Part shown: positions 18,069 through 27,505 of the stretch, piece after piece
How positions within the stretch are numbered: position 1 is the stretch's first letter
How the letters are laid out: each line of letters begins with the position of its first letter
NCBI GenBank assembly: GCA_021927905.1
Contig: BLLK01000019.1
Span: forward strand, 1,302,001 to 1,366,000
Direction of reading: 5' to 3'
Length of the DNA stretch: 64,000 bases
Source: Chaetoceros tenuissimus
Lineage: Eukaryota > Bacillariophyta > Thalassiosirophyceae > Chaetocerotales > Chaetocerotaceae
The notes under the pieces: model-generated
The model's input: the letters and a program-made list of their open reading frames with translations, nothing else
Told to the model about the DNA's origin: nothing
Database searches by the model: none
Program-made: the position numbers and the translations under genes

Positions 18069-18180
18069 CTTCTTCGTTTACTGAAAAGCCAGTGTTTATC
18101 ACAATACACATGATAGTTCGCTCATCTAGTGTTACTCACTACCCAAAGCAATTTTTCTAAATTCACGTATCTGGCAAACA

Positions 18181-19074
18181 ATGACTGCAATGAAACTGAA
18201 TGCTCCTCGTAGTAACGCTTCAGGAGCAGTGAAGAGACACAGGAAGAAAAGATCGGTTCTATCAGAAATACTGGTCCTGGTACTTGTTCTTTTATTCTTT
18301 ATTACCATCATTAGTACAAAATTGACAAATAATGTATCAACAGCCGCAATCCCTTCAACAAAGGCTTACAAATGCAACAAAAAACCTGTATATGATGACT
18401 TCTTATATTCACAACAAAAAGAAGATGAACAACTGATTTGGGGCAAAGGAATCAAATTTGATAAAATCTGCGGGGGATCCTACATTGAAATGGGGGCTCT
18501 TGATGGTTTAGACTTTAGTAATTCTTTTGTCTTTAACAAAGCTCTTGATTGGAAAGGTTTACTTGTTGAAGCGTCTCCGATAAATTATGCGGCTTTGGAA
18601 AAGAATAGAAAGAACGAAATTGCCCTTGTACATGCTGGTGTGTGTAGGAAAGAACGAGATCTTCATTGGGTTGATAAAAGTGCAGTTGGAGGATTTGTAG
18701 AATTTGCAGCTAAAAGTTTTCAGAACAAATGGTGGAATAAAAATGATATAAAGAACGCTAAAGTAGTTCGATGCAGGACAATGAAGAATATTCTTCTTGA
18801 AACTGTGGGAAAGAACTACCACTTTGATTTCTATTCTCTTGATGTAGAGGGTGCCGAAGCTGAAGTGTTGTCCTCAATTGACTTTAGTCAAGTTTCATTC
18901 GGGATCATCTTTGTCGAGGCAGATAAACACAATACTCGGAAGAATGACAATGTCAAGAAGATATTGAATGCTAACGGATATGAGTTTCTTTATAATATCA
19001 AAAACTCCGATTGGTTCCGTCATCGCAACTTTCAAGAGATCTACAAAGACGTCATCACATTTCCAGCAGAATAA
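18181..19074 (+). CDS. FkbM-family methyltransferase, type II membrane protein
   Basis: 297 residues. A basic N-terminus (RHRKKR) and one membrane segment (about 29-47, LVLVLVLLFFITIIS) make it a likely Golgi or ER type II protein. The lumenal domain has the FkbM/Methyltransf_21 pattern: a glycine motif GGSYIEMGALDG (about 100), LLVEASPINYAAL with an acidic ribose-binding residue (about 126), and YSLDVEGAEAEVL (about 220), the D-x-E-G-x-E block typical of the family. FkbM enzymes use S-adenosylmethionine to O-methylate sugars or polyketides; the substrate here cannot be read, though surface glycans would fit. The promoter is a duplicated block (17943-18068). Confidence 0.85.
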   Translation: MTAMKLNAPRSNASGAVKRHRKKRSVLSEILVLVLVLLFFITIISTKLTNNVSTAAIPSTKAYKCNKKPVYDDFLYSQQKEDEQLIWGKGIKFDKICGGSYIEMGALDGLDFSNSFVFNKALDWKGLLVEASPINYAALEKNRKNEIALVHAGVCRKERDLHWVDKSAVGGFVEFAAKSFQNKWWNKNDIKNAKVVRCRTMKNILLETVGKNYHFDFYSLDVEGAEAEVLSSIDFSQVSFGIIFVEADKHNTRKNDNVKKILNANGYEFLYNIKNSDWFRHRNFQEIYKDVITFPAE

Positions 19075-19329
19075 GTGTTCTTCCCTCTGCACAGGCGTAC
19101 TCCGAGAATTAGTTTCATTCTTCCTTTAAACTCTCATCTCGTGACAAAGACTGGGGCAGTACATGGTATAATTTGCTTTTAGATGAAGAGTAGAACTAAG
19201 AGAGTTGCGCTAATAGTAGATGTGATTAATTGCTCACATCTTATGTATGTATATATGCCAAGAATAATATAATCAAAAGTTAGACCTAGCTCGTACAGGT
19301 ATTAGAAAGATTTAAGTATTTAAAATGTA

Positions 19330-19525
19330 TAGATGATTTCTCCATTCGGATTGAAAGGTGAGCAGACACGGCACTGATGTTGATGTTCTTCATCCAGTCA
19401 TTGATCTGATTAGTAATACCATGATGATCTCTTTCATCATCAAGATGCTTTCATTGATTCGGGAGCAGAAATCACATTACCTCCAAGTTGATTGTGTTGA
19501 GGAACATCTTCAAAGCTGATAAGAC
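19330..19525 (-). pseudogene. Decayed LRR gene fragment
   Basis: On the minus strand, LISFEDVPQHNQLGGNVI (near 19525-19470) matches the LIIFHVPQHTQLGQ region of the LRR proteins. It is followed by MKNINISA-like sequence and SPFNPNGEI, with broken frames. It overlaps the 3' end of the coiled-coil gene at 19472. Confidence 0.6.
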
Positions 19526-20203
19526 CAAGCGATTCTTTCCATTGTTGCTTGATTTTTCGCATTCGCAAAACCTTGCGGCAAGTAAAAGGTTCAGGCCCAA
19601 GGACGAAATAATAGTGATTGCCCCAAACTCTAGAAGCAAAAAAAGAAAGAAGTCAAAGATAACAATTCCAAAGTAAATCAGCCTCCAGTATCTCCATAGT
19701 AGATCATTCCAACTGCGCTTTTCTCCAACCTCCAATATGTAGTGCCTCAACTGGTTAAATACTTGGCACAGTAAGATATCTATTTGCATAGTTATCTGGC
19801 AAAGATATGAAAGATACCGTAGCGAAGATGAGAGTTTTATTGTGTCTACCTCTTCTATATCTTTGGATAATTTACAAATCTTTGCTTCAATATCTTCTAT
19901 TTCGGAAGCAGCCTCTACCTTTAGAGACCTATAGATCTTTTGTTCTTCAATGATTCTTTGCTCGAGTTCTTCTAATCTTTTCTGGATTTCTTCATCGAGG
20001 TCCTTCTTAGATTCATCGTTCAATTGAGCCCGTAGCTTTTCCAATTTGCGTATCTCTTGCTTTGTCTTTAATGTATTCTTTTTGGAATCCTTTTTAATTT
20101 TCATTTGATCACGAAGTCTCTCAAGTATTGGCTCAAACAATATCTTTATAAGTAGTTCTGTATAAATCATATCTTCATTTTTCTCATGGTTATACTCAAG
20201 CAT
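19472..20203 (-). CDS. Coiled-coil membrane protein, C-terminus fused to LRR remnant
   Basis: 243 residues. Residues 30-115 form a long charged coiled coil (KTKQEIRKLEKLRAQL, EEIQKRLEELEQRIIEEQ). Two hydrophobic stretches follow: a weak one at 130-150 and strong membrane segments at about 172-212 (YFGIVIFDFFLFLLLEFGA and GLNLLLAARF). The final ~20 residues (LVLSALKMFLNTINLEVM) are translated from an LRR remnant in another frame, so the original end has been replaced. No family is recognised. It lies in the LRR array with no LRR features of its own. It may be a young chimaeric gene or a degrading one. Confidence 0.55.
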   Translation of the reverse strand: MLEYNHEKNEDMIYTELLIKILFEPILERLRDQMKIKKDSKKNTLKTKQEIRKLEKLRAQLNDESKKDLDEEIQKRLEELEQRIIEEQKIYRSLKVEAASEIEDIEAKICKLSKDIEEVDTIKLSSSLRYLSYLCQITMQIDILLCQVFNQLRHYILEVGEKRSWNDLLWRYWRLIYFGIVIFDFFLFLLLEFGAITIISSLGLNLLLAARFCECEKSSNNGKNRLVLSALKMFLNTINLEVM

Positions 20204-20814
20204 CTTTGCGGCAGCTTTGTACTATATTTGACTCTTCAATTTTCCTCTATTTGACTTATTCACAAATATTGGACTCATTCAATTTTCCTCTTCAATGAAA
20301 GGGAGGGCACTAGACAAGATAGAGACGCACTAATACTACTACATAGATGTGTGATCGGCCTATGTAATGAAAACAGAAAGAATTAGGGTTGGGGTTAAGG
20401 CTTGTAGGCTTCTCTTGCTACGTAGGATGTCTCAGGCTTGTCGTCAATCCTGAAACTACCGTTATTCTAAGTATAACTTCAATTCATTTCTTCACAAAAC
20501 TTGTCAAAGTAAATTTGACTAACGTTGCCATGATGAAATCCAATAAATCCTTTATAAAAAACAATACAATAATTTTTATGATTCAGTAGGATTTATACAG
20601 ATAGACTTGAAGTTGAAAAGAATGTATTTTTTGCTTAACGTGTATGGACTGATGTATTGCATTTGGATGGATGGACAAGAAATACCTTTACTACACTATG
20701 ATGCTAGAGTAGGTGCATTCTAATGCACATAGACTCTTTGAGAAGAACAAACTCGAAGTATGTAGAATCATAATAAAAGAAATAAGATGATTTTTAGTTC
20801 ACATTAGATGTATT
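20204..20814. other. Intergenic spacer
   Basis: AT-rich, with no supportable gene. The short ORF at 20389 is compositionally random. Confidence 0.4.
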
Positions 20815-20895
20815 CAATTAAATTACCAATTCGCTCATCATATCAAGAATATATTGTTTCAAAATCTTTCTTTCCATTTCAAATATACATTAACT
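20815..20895 (-). pseudogene. LRR gene C-terminal remnant
   Basis: The minus strand encodes a MERKILKQYILDMMSELVI-like ending just before a stop, matching the LRR family C-terminus. It lies directly behind the intact gene ending at 20939 and mirrors the remnants behind 14237. Confidence 0.6.
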
Positions 20896-20938
20896 CTATA
20901 GTTTCAATTCAAATAAAAATAGTTATTTTGATTAGGGT

Positions 20939-21763
20939 TTAGAGTAGATTTTCACCGATCATATCAAGAACAAAACGTTTCATGATTTGTCTCTCATCGA
21001 TGTCAGCATAGGGATTTGCCTTGAGGTATTGCGATGGCGTGATCCCGATACTATTCTTTCGTTGAAAAACACCAAGACCCATTTCCCTTTGTACAATACC
21101 ATAAATGATTTCTTCCATTGGATTGAAAGAGGAACAGGCACGATGAAGTGAATATTCCTCATTCATACCCATGCGCCTATTTCCATTATCATTCCAATTG
21201 ATGGTCTTAATCCACTGATTTACTTCATGTGTGTTTGCATAGCTCCCTTCGTTATCAATTTCAAAAGGAGACGCCTTGATCAGTGCCGTATTAGCAATCA
21301 CACATCTACGAAAACGAGTGTGTAGAGGTACAATGAAGATCATCAATTCAGAACAGTCTTTAAAGGCGACATTATCAACTTCTTGACAGGAAGGAGGAAT
21401 GAATATTGATGTTAGAGTGGCACATGTAGAGAATGCAAAGGTTCCAATGTATTCAAGGCTCGTCGAAAGCTTGACGAAAGCAACCTTTTCGCAATTAGAG
21501 AAAGCACTGCTCTCTATTCTTCGGACAGTATCAGCCATGATAACTGTCTCGACATTGCTACAAGACCAGAAAGTCCATTCAGGAATCACTTCCACACCGG
21601 GAAGAACAATGATTACTTCCCAAGTTTGTCTCTCCTCTTTCTTGTAACATCGATAAAACCCACTTTTGCAGAGTTTCTCTCCGTTGTAAAAGAGAGTCTT
21701 CTTTCCTTTGTACATTCTCACTCCAGGAATGAATCGCTGCCACTCTTCCGTCTGAACCCTCAT
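20939..21763 (-). CDS. BspA-like LRR_5 protein
   Basis: 274 residues from MRVQTEEWQRFIPGVRMYKG. An ATG six codons upstream (21781) is in frame, but the family start is MRVQ. LRR_5 repeats (about 50-150) carry VRRIESSAFSNC, LEYIGTFAFSTC and CQEVDNVAFKDC. The ankyrin-like tail (EYSLHRACSSFN, SIGITPSQYLKANPYA) and the ending RFVLDMIGENLL are complete. The nearest relative in the window is the gene at 17673, with which it shares start, promoter and a divergent plus-strand neighbour. Probable cytosolic protein-binding role. Confidence 0.85.
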   Translation of the reverse strand: MRVQTEEWQRFIPGVRMYKGKKTLFYNGEKLCKSGFYRCYKKEERQTWEVIIVLPGVEVIPEWTFWSCSNVETVIMADTVRRIESSAFSNCEKVAFVKLSTSLEYIGTFAFSTCATLTSIFIPPSCQEVDNVAFKDCSELMIFIVPLHTRFRRCVIANTALIKASPFEIDNEGSYANTHEVNQWIKTINWNDNGNRRMGMNEEYSLHRACSSFNPMEEIIYGIVQREMGLGVFQRKNSIGITPSQYLKANPYADIDERQIMKRFVLDMIGENLL

Positions 21764-22024
21764 CTCAATATGAAATTGCACTGAAATATTTTTTATGAAT
21801 AGGATCTGTCGCTTCTAATCTCACTTCTATCTTGGATATGCAGTTGCTTCGTTTGTATTATGATGATGCATTTGGACTGTGGCTGCCAAAACATGACATG
21901 ACTCGATGATGCATATGGACTGACGTGTTGCTTTCAGACGGTTTAGTATACTAATTGCATTATTCGAAGCAGTAGGTGTACTAAGATGCTAGCTTTACAA
22001 TAAGCGTATGTATTTATTGTCCAT

Positions 22025-22140
22025 AGTTTTCTTTCAACGGATGTGTATCTTTGCCAATGACTACAGCCATCAACAAAAGATTTTCCTTTTTAGTCCCATA
22101 TTTGACTTTTATAGCTCTTTTCAGCGACGATTTCCAACGT
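22025..22140 (+). promoter_or_regulatory. Duplicated promoter block upstream of the lipase gene
   Basis: Matches 17943-18068 (GGATGTGTATCTTTGCCAAT, TTTTTAGTCCCATATTTGAC, GCGACGATTT). It lies 110 bp before the lipase ATG. Confidence 0.65.
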
Positions 22141-22249
22141 TCCTTTCTCGTTCACTTTTTCACATAAAAATGTTCTTCTTCTTCTTTTCATAGGTCTTCT
22201 CTTTCCTTCCATAAGTTTTCTTCATCACCTAATTCACATATCTTTCATC

Positions 22250-23815
22250 ATGAGATCTCTTTTCAATACTCTTGTAAGCAATGCGATCCCTGATCTCAAT
22301 GTTCACGACGAGACAATGATTATGCTCTCAGGAGCACTTACCATTTACCTCGTTGCCGATCTTCGAGAACTTGCTCGTAAATCAGAAGCGACAGTTCCAA
22401 TTGAAGAACTTGAGCCACCAATTCAAGTCAACAAAGTTTTGGATCTCATCAAAGACAACAAAGATGCTCTCATCAAGTCATCCGGATACGATGAAGAACT
22501 GGAAGGACGCATCGTTGCTCTTGAGAATCTTACCAAACATTTAACTTCCAACATGATGAGTAAATTTGTAGGCAAAGCGACAAACTTGATTGAATTCGTA
22601 GATGTGAATGCTAAAGACGAGCTTGTACATGCCATCACAGTCAATGAAGCACAGCGACGCATCACTGTCGTCTTTCGAGGAAGTGTCACCAAGACGGACT
22701 TCATTACTGATTCCAAAATTGCACAGACGAGAGTACCCAATCCAGTATACAACATTGATAAAGATGTTCCAGAAGATATCAACTTGCATTATGGATTTCA
22801 TGAATATCTATTCAAAAAGAAGTGTCCTAATGATTCATCGAAATCGAGGATTGATTCCATTTTAAACAAGGTACATTCTCTATTGGAAGAAAATCCAGGA
22901 TATAGTTTGTACTGTACCGGTCATTCCCTCGGTGGAGCATTATGTACCCTCTTTGGATTCTATGCTGCTTCCAATCCCAAGACACAAGAATTACTAAAGA
23001 AGAATGAACCCATCAAAGTCATTTCCATCGCAAGTCCATACGTTGGTAACATCAAATTTCTACAATCCTTTCAATCCCTCGAACGCAAAGGCTTTCTTCA
23101 ACATTTACGTGTCGCCAATGCCGAAGATGTCGTGACACTTATGCCAGTCGTCGGACCAAAAATTGGAATCGTATCACCCATCATGGCAGTCAAAGGAGGT
23201 GTAGGAAACATGTACAAACACTGTGGAATGAAATTACAAATGAAACGCAAGAATTACAAACATGGTAAAACATATCAGATTGCCTATCCGCAAGACATGT
23301 CTTCGGATGAAAGTTATGCAAAAGAAATTACAAATTTGATGGAAGATGGAAAGAATTTTATTACTTCTCTTGGTAAAGTTGTCAAGAATGATGCAAAGAC
23401 TGTAGCGGGTTATCACTCCTGTGAAGAGTATGAAAGGCGATTGAATCTCATCAAGAGTGATTTGAAACACAAGACTTTGCAATCTTTATACAGTGACAAG
23501 AGTATTGTGGGTAAAGTATTGGATGTCGATTATAAGCCTGTTTATATGATGTCAAAGAAGGAACATCTTGAAAAGATCAAAGATTCCAAGATTATCAAAG
23601 AAAGTCTTTTTGGAAGCAAGAAAGAGGATGACACTGATTGTTCTGTAGATGTTAAGAGTAACTCCAAGAATAGCAAAGAAAGCTTCTTTGGGTTTGGTAA
23701 AAAGAAAAGAGGTTCGAACATTAATGAAGAAGAAGAATCTCGTGATATCATGGAAGTCCGTTCTGAAAATGTACAAGGTGATGGTATTTCAAACCGTATC
23801 ATGTGCTGCTCTTGA
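22250..23815 (+). CDS. Class 3 lipase (triacylglycerol lipase-like)
   Basis: 521 residues. The alpha/beta-hydrolase core of the Lipase_3 family lies at about 135-335: RITVVFRGS (oxyanion region), the nucleophile elbow CTGHSLGGAL with Ser226, a likely Asp in NAEDVVTLMP (about 294) and a candidate His in MYKHCGM (about 325). Such enzymes hydrolyse acylglycerols or polar lipids. No signal peptide is clear; a hydrophobic stretch at 24-38 could be a membrane contact. The 130-residue C-terminal part is charged, with DSKIIKESLFG and NSKESFFGFG repeat-like blocks, and ends in CC, a possible lipidation site. The 5' flank is a duplicated promoter shared with the FkbM gene. Confidence 0.85.
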   Translation: MRSLFNTLVSNAIPDLNVHDETMIMLSGALTIYLVADLRELARKSEATVPIEELEPPIQVNKVLDLIKDNKDALIKSSGYDEELEGRIVALENLTKHLTSNMMSKFVGKATNLIEFVDVNAKDELVHAITVNEAQRRITVVFRGSVTKTDFITDSKIAQTRVPNPVYNIDKDVPEDINLHYGFHEYLFKKKCPNDSSKSRIDSILNKVHSLLEENPGYSLYCTGHSLGGALCTLFGFYAASNPKTQELLKKNEPIKVISIASPYVGNIKFLQSFQSLERKGFLQHLRVANAEDVVTLMPVVGPKIGIVSPIMAVKGGVGNMYKHCGMKLQMKRKNYKHGKTYQIAYPQDMSSDESYAKEITNLMEDGKNFITSLGKVVKNDAKTVAGYHSCEEYERRLNLIKSDLKHKTLQSLYSDKSIVGKVLDVDYKPVYMMSKKEHLEKIKDSKIIKESLFGSKKEDDTDCSVDVKSNSKNSKESFFGFGKKKRGSNINEEEESRDIMEVRSENVQGDGISNRIMCCS

Positions 23816-24620
23816 AATAATATAGATTTACAAACATGTGTACTGCTTTGAATGCTAAATAGTAATGTCCCCATTACACAACATCTACGTAGAAATTCCT
23901 TCTAAGATATTCTGAAATGCATCAGAAAAATATACCTAGGGTACTTGAGGAAATAGAATTCAACTTTCTATCCTGATGACATGAGAGTATTACAAACAAG
24001 AGATCTATAAACCAGCCTTTGATCGTAAGCTAATCATTTCCTATATGAGTATTTCCAGTTACTTCCAGAAGTGATTTGAAACACAAGACTTTGCAATCTT
24101 TATACAGTGACAAGAGTATTGTGGGTAAAGTATTGGATGTAGACTATACCCGAGTTTATTAGTATCACATCCAATTCCTAGATCACAATACCTGCCAAAG
24201 GTTTCTTTTCAGCATTAGCTGATAAAGAGAAACAAAGAGAAACTAAAGATGCATGTTGTTGAAGTATTGCGAAAAACATATCTATTTGAGCGATAATGTT
24301 CGTTGCTGGATTGTGCAGTGATGAGAAGCCGAGGGCAATAAGTAAAGGGAGTCCCGCAGCAAATTAGACCTCTAAACCTCCAATTTAGCTACAGATCGAC
24401 ATTTGAGAAGCCGAGGGCTATTATAACACATTTATAGCACATATCAGTCGTACATAGGAAACTGCCATCTCCAGTTGATCAAACCTTCTTCTTCACATTT
24501 TCAGCGATGGTGTAAATTCATTTTCCTGCAGAATGCCATCTTTTTCTTCTCATAAATTATCAAAGTGAATAATTACAAAGCTCTCTCATACTCAAAATAC
24601 ATAAGTACAGAAAACATACC
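23816..24620. other. Intergenic region with a duplicated piece of the lipase gene
   Basis: 24068-24162 repeats the lipase coding stretch at about 23455-23551, starting GTGATTTGAAACACAAGACT, with a few changes and then a stop. It has no start codon. The rest is non-coding, with the promoter of the next gene at the right end. Confidence 0.75.
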
Positions 24621-25637
24621 ATGAAGTTCTCTACCAAGTCCGTCCTTCTCCTATCCAATCTTGTCCTCGCTGTTACTGCACAACAGACAAAGATCACAAA
24701 CCTCTCTGAAGTTCAGAAAAAGATCGAAGAGATGAAAGGAAACAGAAATCTTCAAGGAAAAGGTATCAATCAAAAGAGAAACCTCCCAGGATACAACATC
24801 TTCTCTTTCAATTCTTATTTGGAGACTATCAAATATGAAGCTGGTATCTCTGACACATGTATGGCAGCATTTAGAGAAATCAACTTCTTCCAGACTGAGT
24901 ATGATCTTCATGATCCTTTGAACCAAGTTGGAGACTCTCTAGTTGCTTTTGAAGAGGCACTCTTCCAGGAATATCCAGTCCCTATTGGTCAGATTGCTGT
25001 AGGTGACTCCGCAGCCAAAAAACAATGTCGTGACAATGGAGGACAGTATGCTACCTTGAATGGAACATTCTATGCTGACTCTTACATTACTGAAGCTCTG
25101 CTTCGCTTAGGTGTTCAAGGTATTATTGGAAGACCTGGACTTCTTGGTAACTACCAAGCAGTCATTGCACTTGCTATAGGGTATGCTGCTCTAGCTGAGG
25201 AAGGACCTATTGTTCTTTTCATTATTGGATTGATTCTCTTCAGTATCATTGGAAGTGGATTGAGTTCTATCGAGGGTTGTGTAGAAACCTACAATTACAC
25301 CGACCGCTTTGTATGCGTACCAAAGGATGAAAGTGCTTGTACTGACGAGGAAATTGTGAGAATGCATGCAGTATCTGATTCTACTTACTACCTTATCCAT
25401 GGTTTTGACACTCTTCTTCAAAGTATTACCTCTGCTGCGATTGCATATTTTGTAGCACCTTTCCCTGCAGATGAAGGTAGCGATGTCAAGGAGTTGACTC
25501 TTCGTACTGACTTGCTCGAGTCACTACCATCACCAGATGGCGAAGGAATGTGTTCCCAGTCTGTAACTATTTCCAACAGAGGAAAGAGTACCAAGGCTTC
25601 CAAAGCTCCAAAGGGTACAAAATCTCCAAAGGCGTAA
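24621..25637 (+). CDS. Secreted or membrane protein with a Lys/Ser-rich tail
   Basis: 338 residues. A cleavable signal peptide is clear (MKFSTKSVLLLSNLVLAVTA, cut near AQQ). Two hydrophobic stretches at about 185-220 (AVIALAIGYAALA and VLFIIGLILFSIIG) suggest a membrane hairpin, and several Cys and an N-glycosylation site (NGTF) support a lumenal or outside location. The last 20 residues are a Lys/Ser/Pro tail (KSTKASKAPKGTKSPKA) reminiscent of the lysine clusters of diatom silica-associated proteins. The DNA after the stop still resembles that repeat. I do not recognise a family. A cell-wall role is speculation from the tail alone. Confidence 0.7.
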   Translation: MKFSTKSVLLLSNLVLAVTAQQTKITNLSEVQKKIEEMKGNRNLQGKGINQKRNLPGYNIFSFNSYLETIKYEAGISDTCMAAFREINFFQTEYDLHDPLNQVGDSLVAFEEALFQEYPVPIGQIAVGDSAAKKQCRDNGGQYATLNGTFYADSYITEALLRLGVQGIIGRPGLLGNYQAVIALAIGYAALAEEGPIVLFIIGLILFSIIGSGLSSIEGCVETYNYTDRFVCVPKDESACTDEEIVRMHAVSDSTYYLIHGFDTLLQSITSAAIAYFVAPFPADEGSDVKELTLRTDLLESLPSPDGEGMCSQSVTISNRGKSTKASKAPKGTKSPKA

Positions 25638-26122
25638 ATGAAAGTCCAAAGAAGTTACCAAAGCTCCACGAAAAGAATAATCATTAGTAATATTAGTATG
25701 ATGAACGAAAGTAGGAATTGAATATGAAGATCAAAAGCTGCCACATGAGGATGTAACGAATTGTATAGATTTGCCTTGTGATGAGCGAATAAAAAAAAGT
25801 AAAAATAGAATACGTTTAATGAAAATCTCTTTGTCTTGAACTTATTTATGAAGAAATACGTAGTATTCTTTTCAAGTGTATTATGGTCAATCATTGACGG
25901 CAAAGTAGTTCAGATCAAAAAAATTAAAAAGTATATCAAAGATTTTATATGAGCATGACTTGGTCATACTTGCGTAATGACTTTATGAAGAGCCTATAGG
26001 CCTGATCAGTAGAAGGCCTTTTGTGATCATTTTTTCATTCATTTTCCTCCATACATTTTTTAAACTAAACATTACACTTTTCAATATCGCCTCTCCACCT
26101 TAAATCCTAACTTATCTGTGCA
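25638..26122. other. Intergenic spacer
   Basis: 3' flank of the secreted-protein gene and promoter of the GTPase gene. No feature is recognised. Confidence 0.4.
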
Positions 26123-27409
26123 ATGCATTCCTCAAAGAGAGTACCAGTAACTGTACTTACTGGTTTCTTAGGTATGTAGTTTTTTTCGCTTAGGTTTCTT
26201 TGCATATTTTCAATATGTACTCATGTCAAACTGTTTGCTTTTTTCCTAACAGGATCAGGAAAGACAACTCTTCTCAATCATATCTTGAATGACACGTCCC
26301 ATGGAATGAGATTCGCAGTGATTGAAAATGAAATTGGAGAAATTGGTGTCGATGAAAAGATTTTGTCTGAAAACCTGGACGAAGAAATCATTGAAGTCAT
26401 GAACGGATGCATCTGTTGCAAAGTCCGTGGAGATTTGATTGAAGCTTTGAAACGTCTTTATTCCAAAGTGGAGACATTTGATGGTATCATTATTGAAACG
26501 ACTGGTTTAGCTGATCCAGCTCCGGTCATTCAAACATTCTTTTCCGAGACGAGTGAGGAGTTAATTGAGGAAATGTACAAACTTGACTGTGTGATTACAG
26601 TGATCGACGCAAAGTATATCATGAGTAGATTGGATGAAGTCAAACCTGCAGATGTGGAAAATGAAGCGCAGCAGCAAATTTGTTTTGCAGATAAAATTAT
26701 TCTCAACAAGATTGACTTGGTGGAGAGTGCAAGCGAACTTGAGGCTATTGAGCAACGTTTGCGTGGTTTGAATCCTGCAGCACCTATTCTTCGTGCTCAA
26801 AATAGTGTCGTTGCACCTTCGGAACTTTTGAATGTACAAGCGTTTGATCTTGAAAAGGTACTTCAGTTTGATCCGTACTTTCTGGGAGATGTCAAGAGAC
26901 CAAAGCATGACAAGGCTGTAACAAGTGTATCTGTGAAGCTAGAAGGGGAAGTGAACCTCGTCTTATTGTCCAACTGGATCCATGAGATCTTGAATGATTA
27001 TGGTGAAAATCTTTACAGATACAAGGGTATCATTGCTGTCAAGGCAAAAGAGAAAAAGTTTGTATTCCAAGGAGTTGGTCATATGTTTAATGGAGAATTT
27101 CAAAGTGAATGGAATGTAAATGAAAATAGAGTCAGTACATTTGTCTTTATTGGCAAGAATCTAGATGAAAATTTGGTAAAGAGTGGATTCACGGCTTGTC
27201 GTGAAGTACAAGAGTTGAGATTTGCAGTTGGGTCCAAAGTTCTTGCCAATGTTGGGTCCTATCAACCTGGAATCATTTTAAATCGCTGGGAAGATGGGCA
27301 TGCTTATAGAATCCGTCTTGACGATGGCAATGAAGTTTTTGCATCAGTTGATATCGATGAATATGTGAAAGCGGAAGAAGAATATCATCGGAAAAAGGTT
27401 AAGAATTGA
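26123..27409 (+). CDS. CobW/ZNG1-type metallochaperone GTPase with C-terminal Tudor-like domain
   Basis: Exons are 26123-26171 and 26253-27409. The 81 bp intron (GTATGT...AACAG) splits the P-loop, and joining restores GFLGSGKTTLLNHIL. The product is 401 residues. The CobW domain shows the Walker A motif, the metal-binding CxCC in NGCICCKVRGDLI, an ETTGLADPAP block, NKIDL for guanine recognition and the CobW C-terminal region (GVGHMF...STFVFIG). Such G3E GTPases insert zinc or other metals into client proteins. The last 60 residues (KVLANVGSYQPGIILNRWED to LDDGNEVFASVD) match a small Tudor-like module common in algal proteins, here fused to the chaperone. It converges on the AlgH-like gene, 96 bp apart. 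Confidence 0.9.
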
Positions 27410-27505
27410 AAACTGGAACAAACCATTGCACTTAAATCAGTAGAAACGGATTTTATAGGGCCTACTGCGAATTGGCTTAGTATTAAAAATATAAGGAACA
27501 CTATC

